DNA of 64,000 bases from Ischnura elegans (GCF_921293095.1 NC_060248.1:130646972-130710971); one strand, 5' to 3'; positions 10,691-22,043 are shown, counted from the first letter of the stretch. Notes: a model not told the origin generated them from the letters alone. Numbers and translations are program-made.

Positions 10691-11970
10691 CCTGACTTCT
10701 CCGCTACTGTCATTATCCAAAAGTCTCATCCCTAATGACACATACTCCAATTGTAAGTTCTGAAAAATTGAATCTTTTATTCTTAAGCTTTTTTTCGTTT
10801 TGTCGTTCTACTGCTCTCGGAGAGTGATAAATTCAATCCAACGTATCTTGAATTTCTATGGTTTCGTTTACTACGTGCGATTTGAATAATCGAGTCATCG
10901 TCACGAATCAAATCACGTGAAATTCTCAAAATGAACCGAAACTTCAAATTTCAGACCCCTACGACGAATACATCAGTCACAACAACAGTTTAACCGTATT
11001 TTACTGTATGAATACGGAATTCCAAGGGAACATATCGACTATACTCCGGAGTTATTCCTTTCACGTCACTGAAATTCACACATCCATTCAGCTGAATCTC
11101 CTTCAAATCCATCTATGACTAGTAATAATGGGAAGGACAATCGTTAGATGTCGGTGTACTGTAAAATTTATTTAAAAAGAAAGCAGTTGCCTCCATCCAT
11201 GTGCCCGCACTCCACCCAGCACCGCCACCTTTCCACGGTGAGGGCAGATGCGGGCGTCGCGTCCGTTGGTCGTCTCCGTTCCCACGGCAACGCGGAGTGG
11301 ACACGCAAGAGGGCGTTCACAGCACATGCTGTTCCCCTCTGCATGCATGCATACGTATATATATCGCGCGCAGTCTATCGCCGTGTCGTCGTCAATGGCC
11401 ACGCATCGCCTCCTGTCGATGCGCGCATCAGCGCCACCTGGCCTCCCTTTACCTTTAGAGCGCTATATGCGGGCCCCCTCCCCGCCCCACTCTGCTTAGG
11501 GATAGCGATGCATGGGGGTGTCTCTCATATCTCTCGCCCCAGCGAGCGCGTGTCCGAGTGCTCGACGACTCGCGGGGAGTCGCCCGGGGCACAAGGGACA
11601 CTCGACCATCGTCGAGTGCTCGTCATTATTCGCCGAGAGATCTGGCATGAGAGCCGGCTGCTGATGAAGCTGACGGCATTGCGGCGGAATCCCCAAAATT
11701 CGAATCCTACCCTATGGCGGGAAATATGATCGGAAAAGCTGAAAATATGCGGTTGAATCCAGACCGTATCTGAGTATTTTCAAAATTTTAACAGGCAATG
11801 TCTTCTTAAAATGAATTTTTTCGGGCCTCATCGAGTGGTACAAGCTATTTTCCGACGTCAAACGTCAAGTTTTTTTTTTCGAGCGCCAGGTTTTCTGAAA
11901 ACATTCACTTTTAAAATATAGCCAGATTTCCGATCAAGGTTCCGTGGAGTTCTTGATAATTATTTTGGCA
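10691..11970. other. no recognised gene; CpG-rich island at about 11,190-11,680
   Basis: The island contains a 193-codon open frame (11,148-11,729 plus), the longest in the window, but overlapping frames of similar length occur in other phases and no domain is recognisable. Composition alone probably explains it. Inverted words CGAGTGCTCGACGA and TCGTCGAGTGCTCG face each other near 11,552-11,622. A promoter or first exon of a flanking gene cannot be excluded. Confidence 0.4.
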
Positions 11971-11974
11971 TTCT

Positions 11975-12215
11975 CCCCTCCTTTCGTGGACTTCCCCATT
12001 AACTTCACAATAAGGCCAACTCCCTTCCATTTTATCTAAAAATCCTATTCACTTCCTTCCTCTTCCTCGTTTACCCAACATTCTACACTCTGCTTTCAAC
12101 ATCCCTCATTACTCCCATACCTTCTGTCTCCTCCGTATCTGACTGAGAAGCGGCCTCTTCTCACCCACCATGTCTTAGCACTTCATCGTTCCTCGTCTTC
12201 TTCTTCGTCCACTTC
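11975..12215 (-). pseudogene. LINE C-terminal relic
   Basis: The complement reads as NDEVL-(M/H)-G-E-R, then RRRQK-W, then GKRGRGRK-xx-FLDKM in shifting frames. It aligns at nucleotide level with 48,317-48,600 (shared TACCTTCTGTCTCCTCCGTA and TCACCCACCATGTC). It is the same C-terminal block as at 10,457-10,690 but from another family. Multiple frameshifts and stops. Confidence 0.55.
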
Positions 12216-13670
12216 ATCTTCTTCATTCCTCTCCACACCAACTTCTCCAACGCATCCAGTCCTTTCTCGCCCTCCTTCGAAAGTTTCTCAAAGGTATATT
12301 TCCGCATTGCATAGCACTACGATCCCGATCAATCTTCGCTAGATTTTCCTTCAAACTCCATCATAACGATCCTCTCATTGGTTCCTTCCTGTTCAAAAAC
12401 GAATTATAAATGAAACTGGCTACAATACAATTTAATACCTACTGTATGGATCACCTTAAAATCTTACCTTACCTTAAAATCAATGGACATTGGAAATTAA
12501 GGTCTCCCAAACCTGATTTTCTGTTGACTTGGCAACCATCGCAGGGGAGAGGAATGCGTCTCAACACTTCGTGTGCCATGGGCGTAATATTACGTCTTTC
12601 TATTTCATTGCCTTTTTTTCGTGAATCTGTAACACTTCGTTCCTGGAACTTTTCCAGTTTACTGCTCAGTGGTTCTGTTATTTCAAAAATCAACTGCTCG
12701 ATGGAAAAAGAGTTCTTTTAATGTCTTTGGGACGATAAGTCCTCTGTAGCTACCGGCACCCTTCTCTCAGCCTACTTTGTGTGAAAATTCTTTGGAGGAA
12801 AAACCATTCGTTGAGGGTGCAGTGACCCTTTTTGTCATCCAGGATTTTGAATGATTCCCTTGGAATAAGGCTTTTGTATTATTTCCATGGTTTAAATAGT
12901 TCAAATTGCGCGTAATAAAAAATATTATGCGTTTTATGGCGGTGCATCATTTGTTGCAACTTTTGTATTTTTCAAAAGCAGTATATATTCATTATTAAAA
13001 TATATATTTAAAATTTAGCAATAAATGTTATTCAACTCATTCATAAAGAAGAGCAAAGTCCATTTTTATTGAAATACACATCGAAATAAATAGATTTTTG
13101 ATGCGAATGTTTAAACAAAATTTGCGAATTTAGTAATAATGGCTGGATGATTTTTCAGTAGGGATTTGAAATCAGCGGCCGTCACTCAAAGTGTTAATGC
13201 GACGAAACCTTATTAGGTTTTAAATGCACAGTCGGATATTCATGAGGACCTGCGCCATATGCATTGAAAATTTCGAAATGGTGGCGTAATTTGTAAGCGA
13301 TTATTATTGCCGATAAATGTTGATGTTTTGCAGCTGCAGGCATGCCATTGATTCGATGTGAACGAAAATATATATAGTTAAAAAGTTAAGCGATCATTCG
13401 GTGCATCTGACACGTACCATTGATTCAAAACGATCAGCGATTGTGTACTAAAATGTTGAATCGGGTCTTTTCTGAAAATTCAGTCGAGATGTTCGGTAAT
13501 CGAACATAAAGAGAAATGGAGATTTAGGATACCGGAACTAATTTTCAAGAATTCTTCATTGAGGCTTTCGCAGTTCATTGTTGATAGAGTAAACTTCTTG
13601 CGGTCTTACCGCGTAGTACAGGTTAGACGTCGGGAGATGACATGCACCCCGCGATAAGGTCACGTAGGAC
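12216..13670. other. unrecognised, AT-rich
   Basis: A 103-codon frame at 12,410-12,721 has no motif support. Nothing else recognised. Confidence 0.35.
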
Positions 13671-13671
13671 T

Positions 13672-14255
13672 AATAGCTGAAATCAATCGAGTACAGCGCA
13701 GGGCGGCCAGATTTGTGACGAGTTGTTACGACAAAAAGTGCAGCGTTTCCAGTATGTTACACGAGTTAGGATGGGAATCTTTACAGGAGCGTAGATCGAA
13801 GTATAGGCTTAACTTACTTAGGAAATTCGAGAAGATATTTTCTCAGACGACGTGAATCATATCCTTCGTTTACCATCGTACTATAGTAGACGTGATCATG
13901 AGAATAAAATGAAAAGACTGCAAAACAGAGAGATTTAAAATGTCATTCCCCTCGTTCTATTAAGGATAGCAACGTTGTCTCAATTGATAGGATTAATGGC
14001 GTCGTTCGCTAGGAACACTCATTGCATGTTTTTTCATAGTTCTAACCTTGCATTTATTTGCTCTAGAAATTACTAACCCTTAGCAAGTTTTTTTTAATGA
14101 ATAAGCATGTATATTTTTCTAGTGTGCGTAATATTTCTATGACCGTGCGGTGTGCATGTGGCGGTCCTCTTGCATGCTGCATGCTGGTGATTTTTCACCC
14201 CCTGCCAAACACCCCAGAGGTGGCTCGCAGGGTATTATGTAGATGTTGATAAGAC
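13672..14255 (+). pseudogene. CR1/L2-like LINE, C-terminus and 3' UTR (subfamily 2)
   Basis: An uninterrupted ~59-codon frame (13,672-13,853) reads EINRVQRRAARFVTSCYD, then SVSSMLHELGWESLQERRSK and LNLLRKFEKIFSQ before TGA. The QRRAARFV-CYD-xx-SV-ML-ELGWE-LQERR pattern is the conserved C-terminus of CR1/L2-group (including Daphne-like) LINE reverse transcriptases. The 3' UTR matches 3044-3490 and ends GGGTATTATGTAGATGTTGAT. 5'-truncated, so non-autonomous, but the terminal frame is intact, which suggests moderate age. Confidence 0.8.
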
Positions 14256-14447
14256 CCGAAAAAGTTTACTTTAAGAAGACGTTGCCAGTGAAACTTTGAA
14301 AAGACTCAAATACTATCTGGATTAAGTCGCTTTATTTTTGGATTTTCCGATCATTTTAATTCATAATTTGGAATTCATGTAATGCGAGATAGTTTTTATA
14401 CTTGGTGAATGAAATGAGCGAGGATGTGCATGTGGTGAAAATGATGC

Positions 14448-15480
14448 AAATCTACATCTACATAATACCCCGCAAGACGTCTACAAAGGCGTCTGGCAGG
14501 GGGTGTTAGGAAACCAGCCGTCTTCCTATTAAAAAAATCCTCAAATAAGATTACGAGCGGCATTTGTTAAAGTCCTTCATGGTTCAGGGGAAAAATGAAT
14601 TCCCGTTCGGCAAAATATCTCTCTTAATTTGAGATGAATTCTCTAAGATGATGTTCTACGCGTCGCTGTTAAAGATATCCATTCTCAATTGTTCAAGCAA
14701 TCCAAGCTTAGCGCGCAGCCTCCGAGTCTCCAGCGGCTCCCAGCCTAATCCGCTTAACATCTGGGTAATAATGTCTGTACGCCCGTAGCAGTTTTTGACG
14801 AAACGCGCAGCCTGTCTTTGTATTTTATTCAGTTCGTGGATCAAGTCTTTCTGCACCGGATCCCATACGCTTGCTGCATATTCAAGGTGCGGTCGGACGA
14901 GTGCGAAATAGCACCTTTCTTTTACTTTCTCATGAGAAATCTTCCCACAATACGCTTGACGAATCCCAATTTCTTAAGGTCTATACAACAAATATCCCTT
15001 ATATGTGTTCCCCACGAGAGGTTCGAGGTTATCGTAACTCCCAGGTACTTCACTTCGTCTGTTGCCTTTATGTTAATACGATCCACAGCATAAGCATGGT
15101 TAATATTGGACAAACTCTGCAAAAAATGTACCGACATGCATTTGCTCAGATTAAGTTCGAGTCCTCACTCTTAGCTCCACAAATAAACTTTGTTTTAATC
15201 TGATGACAGAATTTCAAAGTTACAGTGAATACTAATTTCACGATAGATGATAGCGTCGTCAGTAAATAAACGTATTTCCTGCTAATTCGGGAGCAGAGGT
15301 CATGAATGTTTATAATAAACAAATGGGGGCCGATGACGCTTACTTGTGGAACACATGATGTCACTTTAACTATCTCAGAGCTAATTCCGCCAAGAACTAC
15401 TTTTTGTTTACGATCACTCAGAAATTATCGTATCCACTGTTTCGTCTAATATGAAATAAAACCTCTGCTCATATTCCTTT
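14448..15480 (-). pseudogene. CR1/L2-like LINE with RT motifs (subfamily 1)
   Basis: This is the longest LINE copy in the window. Reading the minus strand from 15,480: WIR-stop-FLSDRKQKVV, then VTSCVPQVSVIGPHLF, the QGS-LGP-LF motif of reverse transcriptases with both glycines of QGS/PQG altered, then NIHDLCSRIS. The FADD catalytic block is destroyed (YLLTTL) by a shift near 15,270. Next come VKYLGVTITSNLSWGTHIRD and KLGFVKRIVGRF, then LNKIQRQAARFVKNCYGR and MLSGLGWEPLETRRLRAK. The 3' UTR contains GAGAGATATTTTGCCGAACG (complement) and ends in a GTAGATGTAGA tail at 14,448. Several frameshifts make it dead. Confidence 0.85.
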
Positions 15481-15509
15481 AAAAAAAGTCTTTTAAAATT
15501 TCCTTTTCG

Positions 15510-15815
15510 TTAAGCTGAATCCCGCGATCATTTTTGCCGTCCCTTTCGGGATAAATCTCCAGCGATCGCTCCAATGATGGCGTAAAAATGACCGTTTCAC
15601 GCAATCATTTTCCGCGATGGCTCCAGGGATGGAAATCCTATCACTTGGCACGTTCCTTTATCAGTCGCTGAAACCGTCGCCGGTACAGTTATTTCAGCCA
15701 AGCAGATCGCTCAGCGATTGTCACATCACGCTTGGGTTTTAACTGAATTTCTGTTGTAAAATCGGCAAGCGGCGGAATAAGCAATGCATAAAGGATCAGG
15801 TGATTCAGATTTCCT
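15510..15815. repeat. R3 repeat family copy
   Basis: Shares with 1047-1778 and 59,390-60,655 the blocks ATCATTTTTNCCGTCCCTTT, GCGATCGCTCCA, GCGATGGCTCCAGGGATGGA, and a TTTTAACTGAAT...GGAATAAGCAATG segment. No coding capacity. Confidence 0.55.
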
Positions 15816-16787
15816 TTATGTTAATACAATTTCAGTTCAGCTCTTCAGACACTTCAGCTCTCATTTCGACGCCCCCTTCCCCACAATTCATGGGTCAAAA
15901 CTGCCCTTAACCCTTCCCATATTCTCACCCCTACTAAATGTAGCCGTCGAATCTATGCCATGATCACACCGAGAAAATAAAACGCTCGAAACAACAAAAA
16001 GTCTAGAACTTCTCACGGAGACAGCTAAATCAGCTGGGAACTTGAGATCCAATAAATCCGCGAAATTTCAGCGTAGCGTAGCGCAAATTCATGGGTTGAG
16101 CGATGACTCTTTTGGTCCTCCGGGGCTATCACACTGAGAGAAGGAGAAAATGGTCGTACGATTCAGACTTGAGATAATTTCATCAGCCGCGTTATGGTGA
16201 AATGAATTTTTTCGGTCCAGTGATGAGCGAAGGTTTCGAATTCGGGTTCTTGACTCGATGAACGCATTTGTGTGGACGACCATTCGGATGCTCCGTTGTC
16301 TACGCGGGACACTTCAGTCCTCATTTCGATGCCCCCCTTCCTTCATCCCCACATTCTATCGCTCTTTTCAACTCCGGAGACCTCCCGTTGACCTCCCCCG
16401 TACGAGGGCAGCCAGGGGCTCACGCGCGAATGACCCTCTCCTCAGCGAATTGAACGATTCTCCTCGCTTCTCACGCGACAAGCACGAATGAGCGTCATTC
16501 CATGAGCGAATTTCATTGCTTCCGCCAGAACTAGTACCTTACCTCTCTCCCTCAATGAATTACCTTCCTCTTTCGAGTGGTTTGGGACCGAATTTGAGAA
16601 TCACGGAATCAAACAAAGACCGCTGCAAGGAGAGACAGTTAGCATACAAACCCATTTGTCTAATACTGTTTTTATAGAGCTATCTATTTATTTATCTGAA
16701 ACGTCACAAAAACTGAAATATAGAAGAGTAAACTCCTGTAGAGGAATACAAACATTCGACTGTTCATAGTCATAAAACAGCCAGTTT
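15816..16787. other. no gene; diverged direct repeat near 15,840 and 16,300
   Basis: The words GACACTTCAG-TCTCATTTCGA-GCCCCC occur at about 15,847 and 16,308, followed by similar C-rich tracts, suggesting a short duplication about 460 bp apart. Remaining sequence unrecognised. Confidence 0.35.
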
Positions 16788-17215
16788 TCTTGTATGGGGA
16801 GGAGGTATAGACCCCCAGCAAAACAGACCCAGAAGAATTTTAGAACATTTGAAAATAAAATATTGAGACGTATATATGGGCCAGCATTTGAAGCTGGAAA
16901 AATGGAGAATACTGAAAAACAGAGAGCTCTGGAACCTGTTCATAAGACCAGATATTGTGGTCGTGATGAGAATAGGAGGATTAGGTGGCCTGGTTATGTA
17001 AGGAGAAGGGAGGAGGATGCAATGATAGGAAGAGTGTGGAGAGGTCAACCAGAAGGAAGGCGCCCGCGGGGAAGACGAAGATGGAATTACCAAGTGGTTG
17101 AAGACATGAGAAGACTTGGAGGAGAGGTTGACATGGCGGAGGACTAAGAGAACTTTTCTGGAGAGAACTTTATGGCGAGGCCAGGAATCGACTTGGATTT
17201 GAATAGCCTCAGGAG
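16788..17215 (+). pseudogene. LINE C-terminal relic, frameshifted
   Basis: The best frame (16,794-17,147) reads FRTFENKILRRIYGPAFEAG, then IRWPGYVRRREEDAMIGRVW and GQPEGRRPRGRRRW. This is the FE-KILR-IYGP, then R-WLGHV-R, then G-RPRGRPR-RW series at the C-terminus of many arthropod non-LTR retroelement polyproteins. Between the two halves the true frame switches (KWRILKNRELWNL...RPDIVVVMRI is legible in another phase), showing at least two indels. The 172-codon minus-strand frame over it is antisense shadow. Confidence 0.75.
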
Positions 17216-17340
17216 TGAATAAGTCCCAAAAACGGGTCACAGGATTTTTATTTTGGGTGAAATAAGCAATTATATTATTAAGATTCATGTTAAAATAGAT
17301 CTTGAAGTGTAGGTCAATGTATGTTATTCAAAAAAGTTTT

Positions 17341-17379
17341 AGCCAACGTTTCTATTTATTTTAAACTATCATCAGGGCT
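17341..17379 (-). ncRNA. hammerhead-ribozyme-like motif of a Penelope-like element
   Basis: On the minus strand: stem I strand AGCC, core CTGATGA (17,375-17,369), 16-nt helix II region, core GAAAC (17,352-17,348), then GTT and GGCT, which pairs perfectly with AGCC. The order matches type-I hammerheads with a minimal helix III. Helix II (TAGTTTAA...ATAAATA) is weakly paired, so activity is doubtful. It lies downstream of the GIY-YIG codons on the same strand. Penelope-like elements are known to carry hammerheads in their terminal repeats. Confidence 0.6.
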
Positions 17380-17594
17380 ATGAAAGAAACCATAAGAACA
17401 GTATAAAATAAAAGATATACAATATTTTTATATAAATAAATGTTACGATAGCGTTTTTTACATTATATATTTTTTAAATATGTATATATAAGAACAGAAT
17501 ACACAAAAAATTGACATACCTTAACTTCGTACATATTTATTGATATGATGTTACTAACAATAAGCTATTATCACACCTAGTTACCATTAATTTT

Positions 17595-17990
17595 GATTGA
17601 TTAAATAAAAATAAATTTTATTGAGGTTTTCAATGTCTGTTTTTTATTACCACTGTTATTTGTTTTTTATGTGTAAACCATTTCTTTGAAAAGTCTTTTT
17701 CTCAAATTAACCTCATGATCTAAAATTTCGGCCTTGTCAAAATCAAAAACATGGCCATTGCTTATGCTGTGGCTAGCAAGAGCACACAGTGTTATACCAC
17801 CTTTTACTGTTGATTTATGTTGTGAAATCCTATTTTTTAAATATTGTGATGTTTGTCCTTTATAGCAAGTGTTACAATCGAGGCATGAAATTTTATATAT
17901 TATATTATTTTTCAGATTCTTAGGGGTTTCAGATTTTATTTTTGTGTATAGAAGCTTGTTTAGAGTGCTATGATTTTTGTGTGCAATACG
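17595..17990 (-). pseudogene. Penelope-like retroelement, GIY-YIG endonuclease domain
   Basis: The minus strand encodes about 105 codons with no stop from 17,990: RIAHKNHSTLNKLLYTKI, then NNIIYKISCLDCNTCYKGQT, then LKNRISQHK, LASHSISNGHVFDFDKAEIL and NLRKRLFKEMVYT before TAA at 17,667. The YKI-C-xx-C--CYKGQT-xx-L--RI--HK series is the GIY-YIG domain of Penelope-like elements, with GIY replaced by the IYKIxC form and YIG by YKG. The HSI-NGH-FDFDKAEIL stretch is the usual continuation. After the stop the same frame still reads KTNNSGNKK, so the stop is probably a mutation. The RT domain is missing; this is a 5'-truncated copy. Confidence 0.8.
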
Positions 17991-19140
17991 AGGTCAAAAT
18001 AAGGAAAAAATATAATTATTAAGATTAACAAAAATAAATCAACATGAGAATAACAAGAAAAGAGGCAGGTCCCATATGGATCAAGGGAATGCAGAGGAAA
18101 TAGGTGACATTAGTGGGGATGAAGGAGGAGTTAAAAGCAGACGGCGATTAGCTGGCTTGTCAAGATATTTACGTTTTTTTTTTTTCTTTTTTTCACTTTT
18201 TGCATTTATTGATAATTATGCGTAAACCTAACATTAGGAGGAGGTTTACTGATTAGATAAACTCACGGAAGAGTGATTTGTCGAGGCAGCGTGTACGTAG
18301 TTGGGTTACTTGTGTCGTGGTCCCAAATGTCCTTAAGAAGTGTGTTATCAGTGCACTTCAGCCGGGATTTGAAATTATTAACCAGATGGTAATTGAAATG
18401 AGTTTGTGGGCGTTCCTGACATCGGATATGTTGATTAATTTACTGAGATGGAGGAGCGTATGGGTGGATTTTGTGTGTAATGAATCTAGTTTTTTTGCGT
18501 AGAGTTTCTATTGATGGCGTGAGCTGAATTTGGTTAATATGCGTCATCTGGGGCCATGTCGCAGGTAGTCCGCTAAAACACCCATCCCGAAGTGCTATTG
18601 CCATTGTACACAGCCACATTTTTAGCAGAGATCGTTTCGATTTTTTATCGGAGAAACATGGTTCAAAGACCTAATTCATTGTGAGGTTGGCTTGAATATG
18701 ATGCAATCTATCATTTTATTATGTATTTTATGCAAAAGTTTAAATTGCAGTCAGAGCGGATTGGTAACAATATGCTTTGCTAAATACCCATCAGAGCAAA
18801 GCAGCAGGCCCTTTCCGGCCGTCAGCCGATCAGTGCCAATTTGAAATTAATTTTTTTGCCCTTTTATACGACACATAGCGTACCCGTCGGTGTAACAGGT
18901 CTCATGAATCATTAGATAACTTAACGAAACAATTAAGCGTGGGACACCGGTTTAGCTGGCTCACCATTAAATCTCAGGACCGGAGGAGCCCAGTAGCCTC
19001 CTCGGATCATTTTTTAATAGCGTAGGGATCGAGGCCCGCATTCTTACGTGAGATTGAAAAGACCTTCGGCACTCGTGTTGGTCGCAGTCAAGCACCAGGT
19101 CACTTTAAATCGGGTCCGAAGAGGGCACTTACTCAAATCC
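17991..19140. other. unrecognised sequence
   Basis: AT-rich at first, then mixed. No motif-supported frame. Confidence 0.35.
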
Positions 19141-19144
19141 TCAA

Positions 19145-20700
19145 GATTCAACGACCAGCCCTCTAACCATGTTACAGTATTCCCGCAGTACTTTTCAGGC
19201 ACTTCATGTAATTGTATCTGAGCGCTACTCCTCCTTGTTCAAGTTTTACCAGGAATCTCTGAGTTTTTAGCTCTTCCGCTTCACTCACCTCTACGCACAA
19301 ATGATCTTTATGAATTAAGGGTTCACGCGTGAGTGGACAATCGCGTCTCACCAGACTTGAACACCTTTCGCCTGGCGCACACGGCCGAACAAGCGTCTTC
19401 ATATCATTCCAAGAATTGCTAATTCTTCCTCAGTGAATGACTGTGAAGAAGGGAGGTATGTCCTAGTATAGAATATATAAATTAAGGTGCAAGAGACGTA
19501 GTGTGAAGCAGATAAATCCAGTTTTAAGGTTGCTTCAAGAAAATCTACTCCTTCTGGTATTCATCAAGTCCGGAGTCACTTTTAATCGTATTTGAGGGTA
19601 GTATTTTACTCCTTTAGATGATATGTCTGTCAGTCCTCCATCATGTTGCAGTCTTCCTACGTTAGTTTTTCAGGCTCTTTATAATGTTCACGATAGGTTC
19701 TCTGTTTCAGGCACCTTCCATTGAACGCGATTCGTACCTCCTCTCCGCGGCCAAATTTCACGAGGCATATTAAGAGATTCCACATTTTAATTTCTCCGCT
19801 TCGCTCACCTCCACGCACGAATGGTCATTAATCATTTAAGATAGGGGGTCAAGGGTTTACGCGTGACTGGCCCACGTCTCCTCCCTGGCTTCGAACCCCG
19901 CATCTCAGCAAGCGCGTATGGCCGAATAAGCATTCCCACACCCCCACCCCTATAATATTATTCCCCGCCCCCAATAACGGATGGTCCTGCAGCTGGGAGG
20001 GATTTTGGATCATAGCATCTACAAGAAACACCCCAAGTGACGAAATGAGAAGCAAGTTAAACCTATTTCTTTAGGGTCGTTTCAAGAAAGTCTGCTCCGT
20101 CTGGTCGACCCCCAGCACGAGACAAGCACATTAAATTCAGTCTTTGAGGCGTGGGATGGGGAGAGGGAATGGGAAGGGATCGGCCTGCCGCTCTTGCATC
20201 CGCGACGCTGCGTGGTCGTTGGAATATTTTCTTCGCGGACGCGGACTCAAATTAGGCATTTTGTAACTAAACAGTGGCAGATGTGTCGAAATACACGAAA
20301 TTTTTGGTTTAGAAGGGTAATAACTCGGCAAAATCTATAGGGAATGACCATAAAATACTATATTATTCCAATTTCGACCTTCCCCCCTAAATTGCACTTG
20401 AGCGAGGGTCAGGGGTTCAAACCTATAGGTCTCAACTTTTTCATGCCTTATTTTTGATCGGTCGTACAACTTTTTTTCATTGGGCCAGATGGATTTGAAA
20501 AAAATCGATTTTTCCGATCCGACCTGACGACCACTCCACCTAGTTACAATCTTCCCGCAGGATTTTTCAGGCACTCAGTATTGTTCTCGCCGCGGGACAG
20601 AAACGTCTCAAGTGGACCTGAGTTTTTGAATTTCTCACGGAGGCCCTTCTGGCATACCGGTACTGCCAGGGCGAGGGTCCACCAGGTGGAGGCCTTCTCG
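19145..20700 (-). repeat. tandem array of a ~0.5-kb repeat, minus orientation
   Basis: Landmarks recur in the same order: TTTTTCAGGCAC/TC at about 19,193, 19,660 and 20,563; CACTCACCTCTACGCAC-like words at 19,284 and 19,803; ACGCGTGA-TGG-C at 19,326 and 19,858. Spacing is about 470-530 bp, or twice that. Each unit contains a tRNA-like GGTTCGA(A/G)GCC/TCTGG box on the minus strand after GCTTGTTCGGCCGT, so the unit may incorporate a SINE head. Units are strongly diverged. No coding role is evident. Confidence 0.6.
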
Positions 20701-20769
20701 AGGGCCTTTCCATTTAAAGAGAGAAAGGATATTTGGGGAGAGGCAAGAAGAAAGTGCTCAGTCGCGCGC

Positions 20770-20879
20770 TAGCGAAGGGAGGGTTTAAATCCTGGGGAGA
20801 GGTCATGGACCACTCACGCGTGAACCATTGTACCGAACATTTAATTACAGATGATCACTCGGAGTAGCGATAACCTCGA
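20770..20879 (+). repeat. partial unit of the ~0.5-kb repeat, plus orientation
   Basis: Contains GGTTTAAATCCTGGGGAGAGG followed by CACTCACGCGTGAACC, matching the plus-strand unit at 22,660-22,720 and the complement of 19,326-19,370. The orientation switch from the neighbouring array therefore lies between about 20,700 and 20,770. Confidence 0.55.
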
Positions 20880-20991
20880 ACCTATCGTGGGGAACTCATG
20901 TTAGAAGTATACGTGGCAGAGCTTTGAAGAAGCTAAGATTCGTCGATCGTTCTGTGGGAATATTTTCGGCTGAAAAAGTAAATGAGAGGTG

Positions 20992-21298
20992 AATTGGATT
21001 GATGAGGCAGATACTTTGTGGAGATCCATTATGAGATGTGAAGTGAAACACTTTGCACTTCCCGCATAAAAATTTATCAAACCACAGTCGACATGTTTCG
21101 CTGCACTGCAGCATTATCAAGACTAAACCAAGAAATTAACCATACCTATATATATACAAAAATGCACACTCGCAAACAATTGAGAAATTGGGGGTGGAAG
21201 GTGGGGTGGAAAGGAGGGTTGGGAATTTTAAACATGTCGACTGTAGTTTAATAAATTTTTATCTGGAAAGTGCAAAGTGTTTCACTTCATATCTTAAT
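20992..21298. mobile_element. 307-bp PLE-related insertion with 13-bp target duplication
   Basis: Flanked by TAAATGAGAGGTG at 20,979-20,991 and 21,299-21,311, an exact 13-bp duplication inside the LINE. It holds two inverted arms of about 59 bp (21,038-21,096 and 21,230-21,288; both contain GTGCAAAGTGTTTCACTTC or its complement) around a 130-bp centre. The left arm abuts a degenerate hammerhead motif, as in Penelope-like terminal repeats. No protein coding. Best read as a short PLE terminal-repeat derivative carrying an inverted fragment. Confidence 0.7.
21085..21124 (-). ncRNA. degenerate hammerhead-like motif
   Basis: Minus strand: AGTC, then TTGATAA (consensus CTGANGA, two substitutions), helix II GCTGC-AGT-GCAGC (perfect 5-bp stem, triloop), GAAAC, ATGTC, then GACT pairing perfectly with AGTC. 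The self-complementary ACATGT would form helix III only in a dimer. Layout and both helices fit a Penelope-type hammerhead; the two core substitutions predict loss of cleavage. Confidence 0.55.
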
Positions 21299-21584
21299 TA
21301 AATGAGAGGTGCTATTTCGCACTCGTAAAAGCACTCGCTGAATGAGTAGCGAGCATTTGGGATCCGTCGCAGATAAACTTATCCCGTGAACTTGATGAAA
21401 TTCAAAGGAAAGCTGCGAGATTCCTCAAAAACTGCTACGGGCGACAATGTTAAGAGAATGACGCTGGGAGCCGCTACATTCGTAGGCTACGAGATAGGCC
21501 TAGATTGCTTAGGCAACTGGCAGAACATATCTTTCAGAGCGGCACGGAGAACATCATTTCAGAACCCCACAATATTTGGAGGTC

Positions 21585-22043
21585 CAGGAGCGGATCCAGG
21601 AATGTTTTCTGGGGTCTCTCTTTATTTTAATATGAACGTTATTAATATTAAATTAAATGATAATAATAATAATAAAATGCCTTTATTCAGGCGAGGTTGA
21701 GACTAAGAAGTCCCCTCTTCCACCTAACCCCTCGATAGCGTCAATACAAGCACATTAAAAATGGTAGACAAACGTTTACAATACAAAGGATATATAATAT
21801 ACACTGTTTGTAAAATGTCAAAAATTTAAAAAACTGTATGTGAAATTTTTGTGTAAAAAATATTTCTGTTTGTGGGAAAGAACATGAGGATAAGGGTGTA
21901 ATATACTTCAGCGGAAAATGATTGAGGCTCCGTAAAACACAAAAGAAAATGAACGTAATGATAACGTATTAAAAATCTTGTCTATATTATAAGCGTCTGG
22001 GCGGGAGGGGGCACGTGCCCTTCTCCTCCTAAATCCGCCCATG
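21585..22043. mobile_element. hAT-like non-autonomous element, 459 bp
   Basis: Left end CAGGAGCGGATCCAGGA and right end (complement) CATGGGCGGATTTAGGAG are typical hAT-type termini with a GCGGAT core. Flanks TGGAGGTC (21,577-21,584) and TTCAGGTC (22,044-22,051) agree at 6 of 8 positions, consistent with an aged 8-bp duplication. The interior includes an (AAT)n microsatellite at 21,655-21,677 and no transposase. Inserted in the LINE 3' region. Confidence 0.7.

Noticed and set aside
11148-11729. 193-codon plus-strand open frame as a gene
   Set aside because: CpG-rich region with several overlapping long frames; no domain, no start context or splice structure that stands out. Kept only as a finding.
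16770-17288. 172-codon minus-strand open frame
   Set aside because: Antisense to the LINE C-terminal relic, whose conserved GRRPRGRRRW block is on the plus strand.
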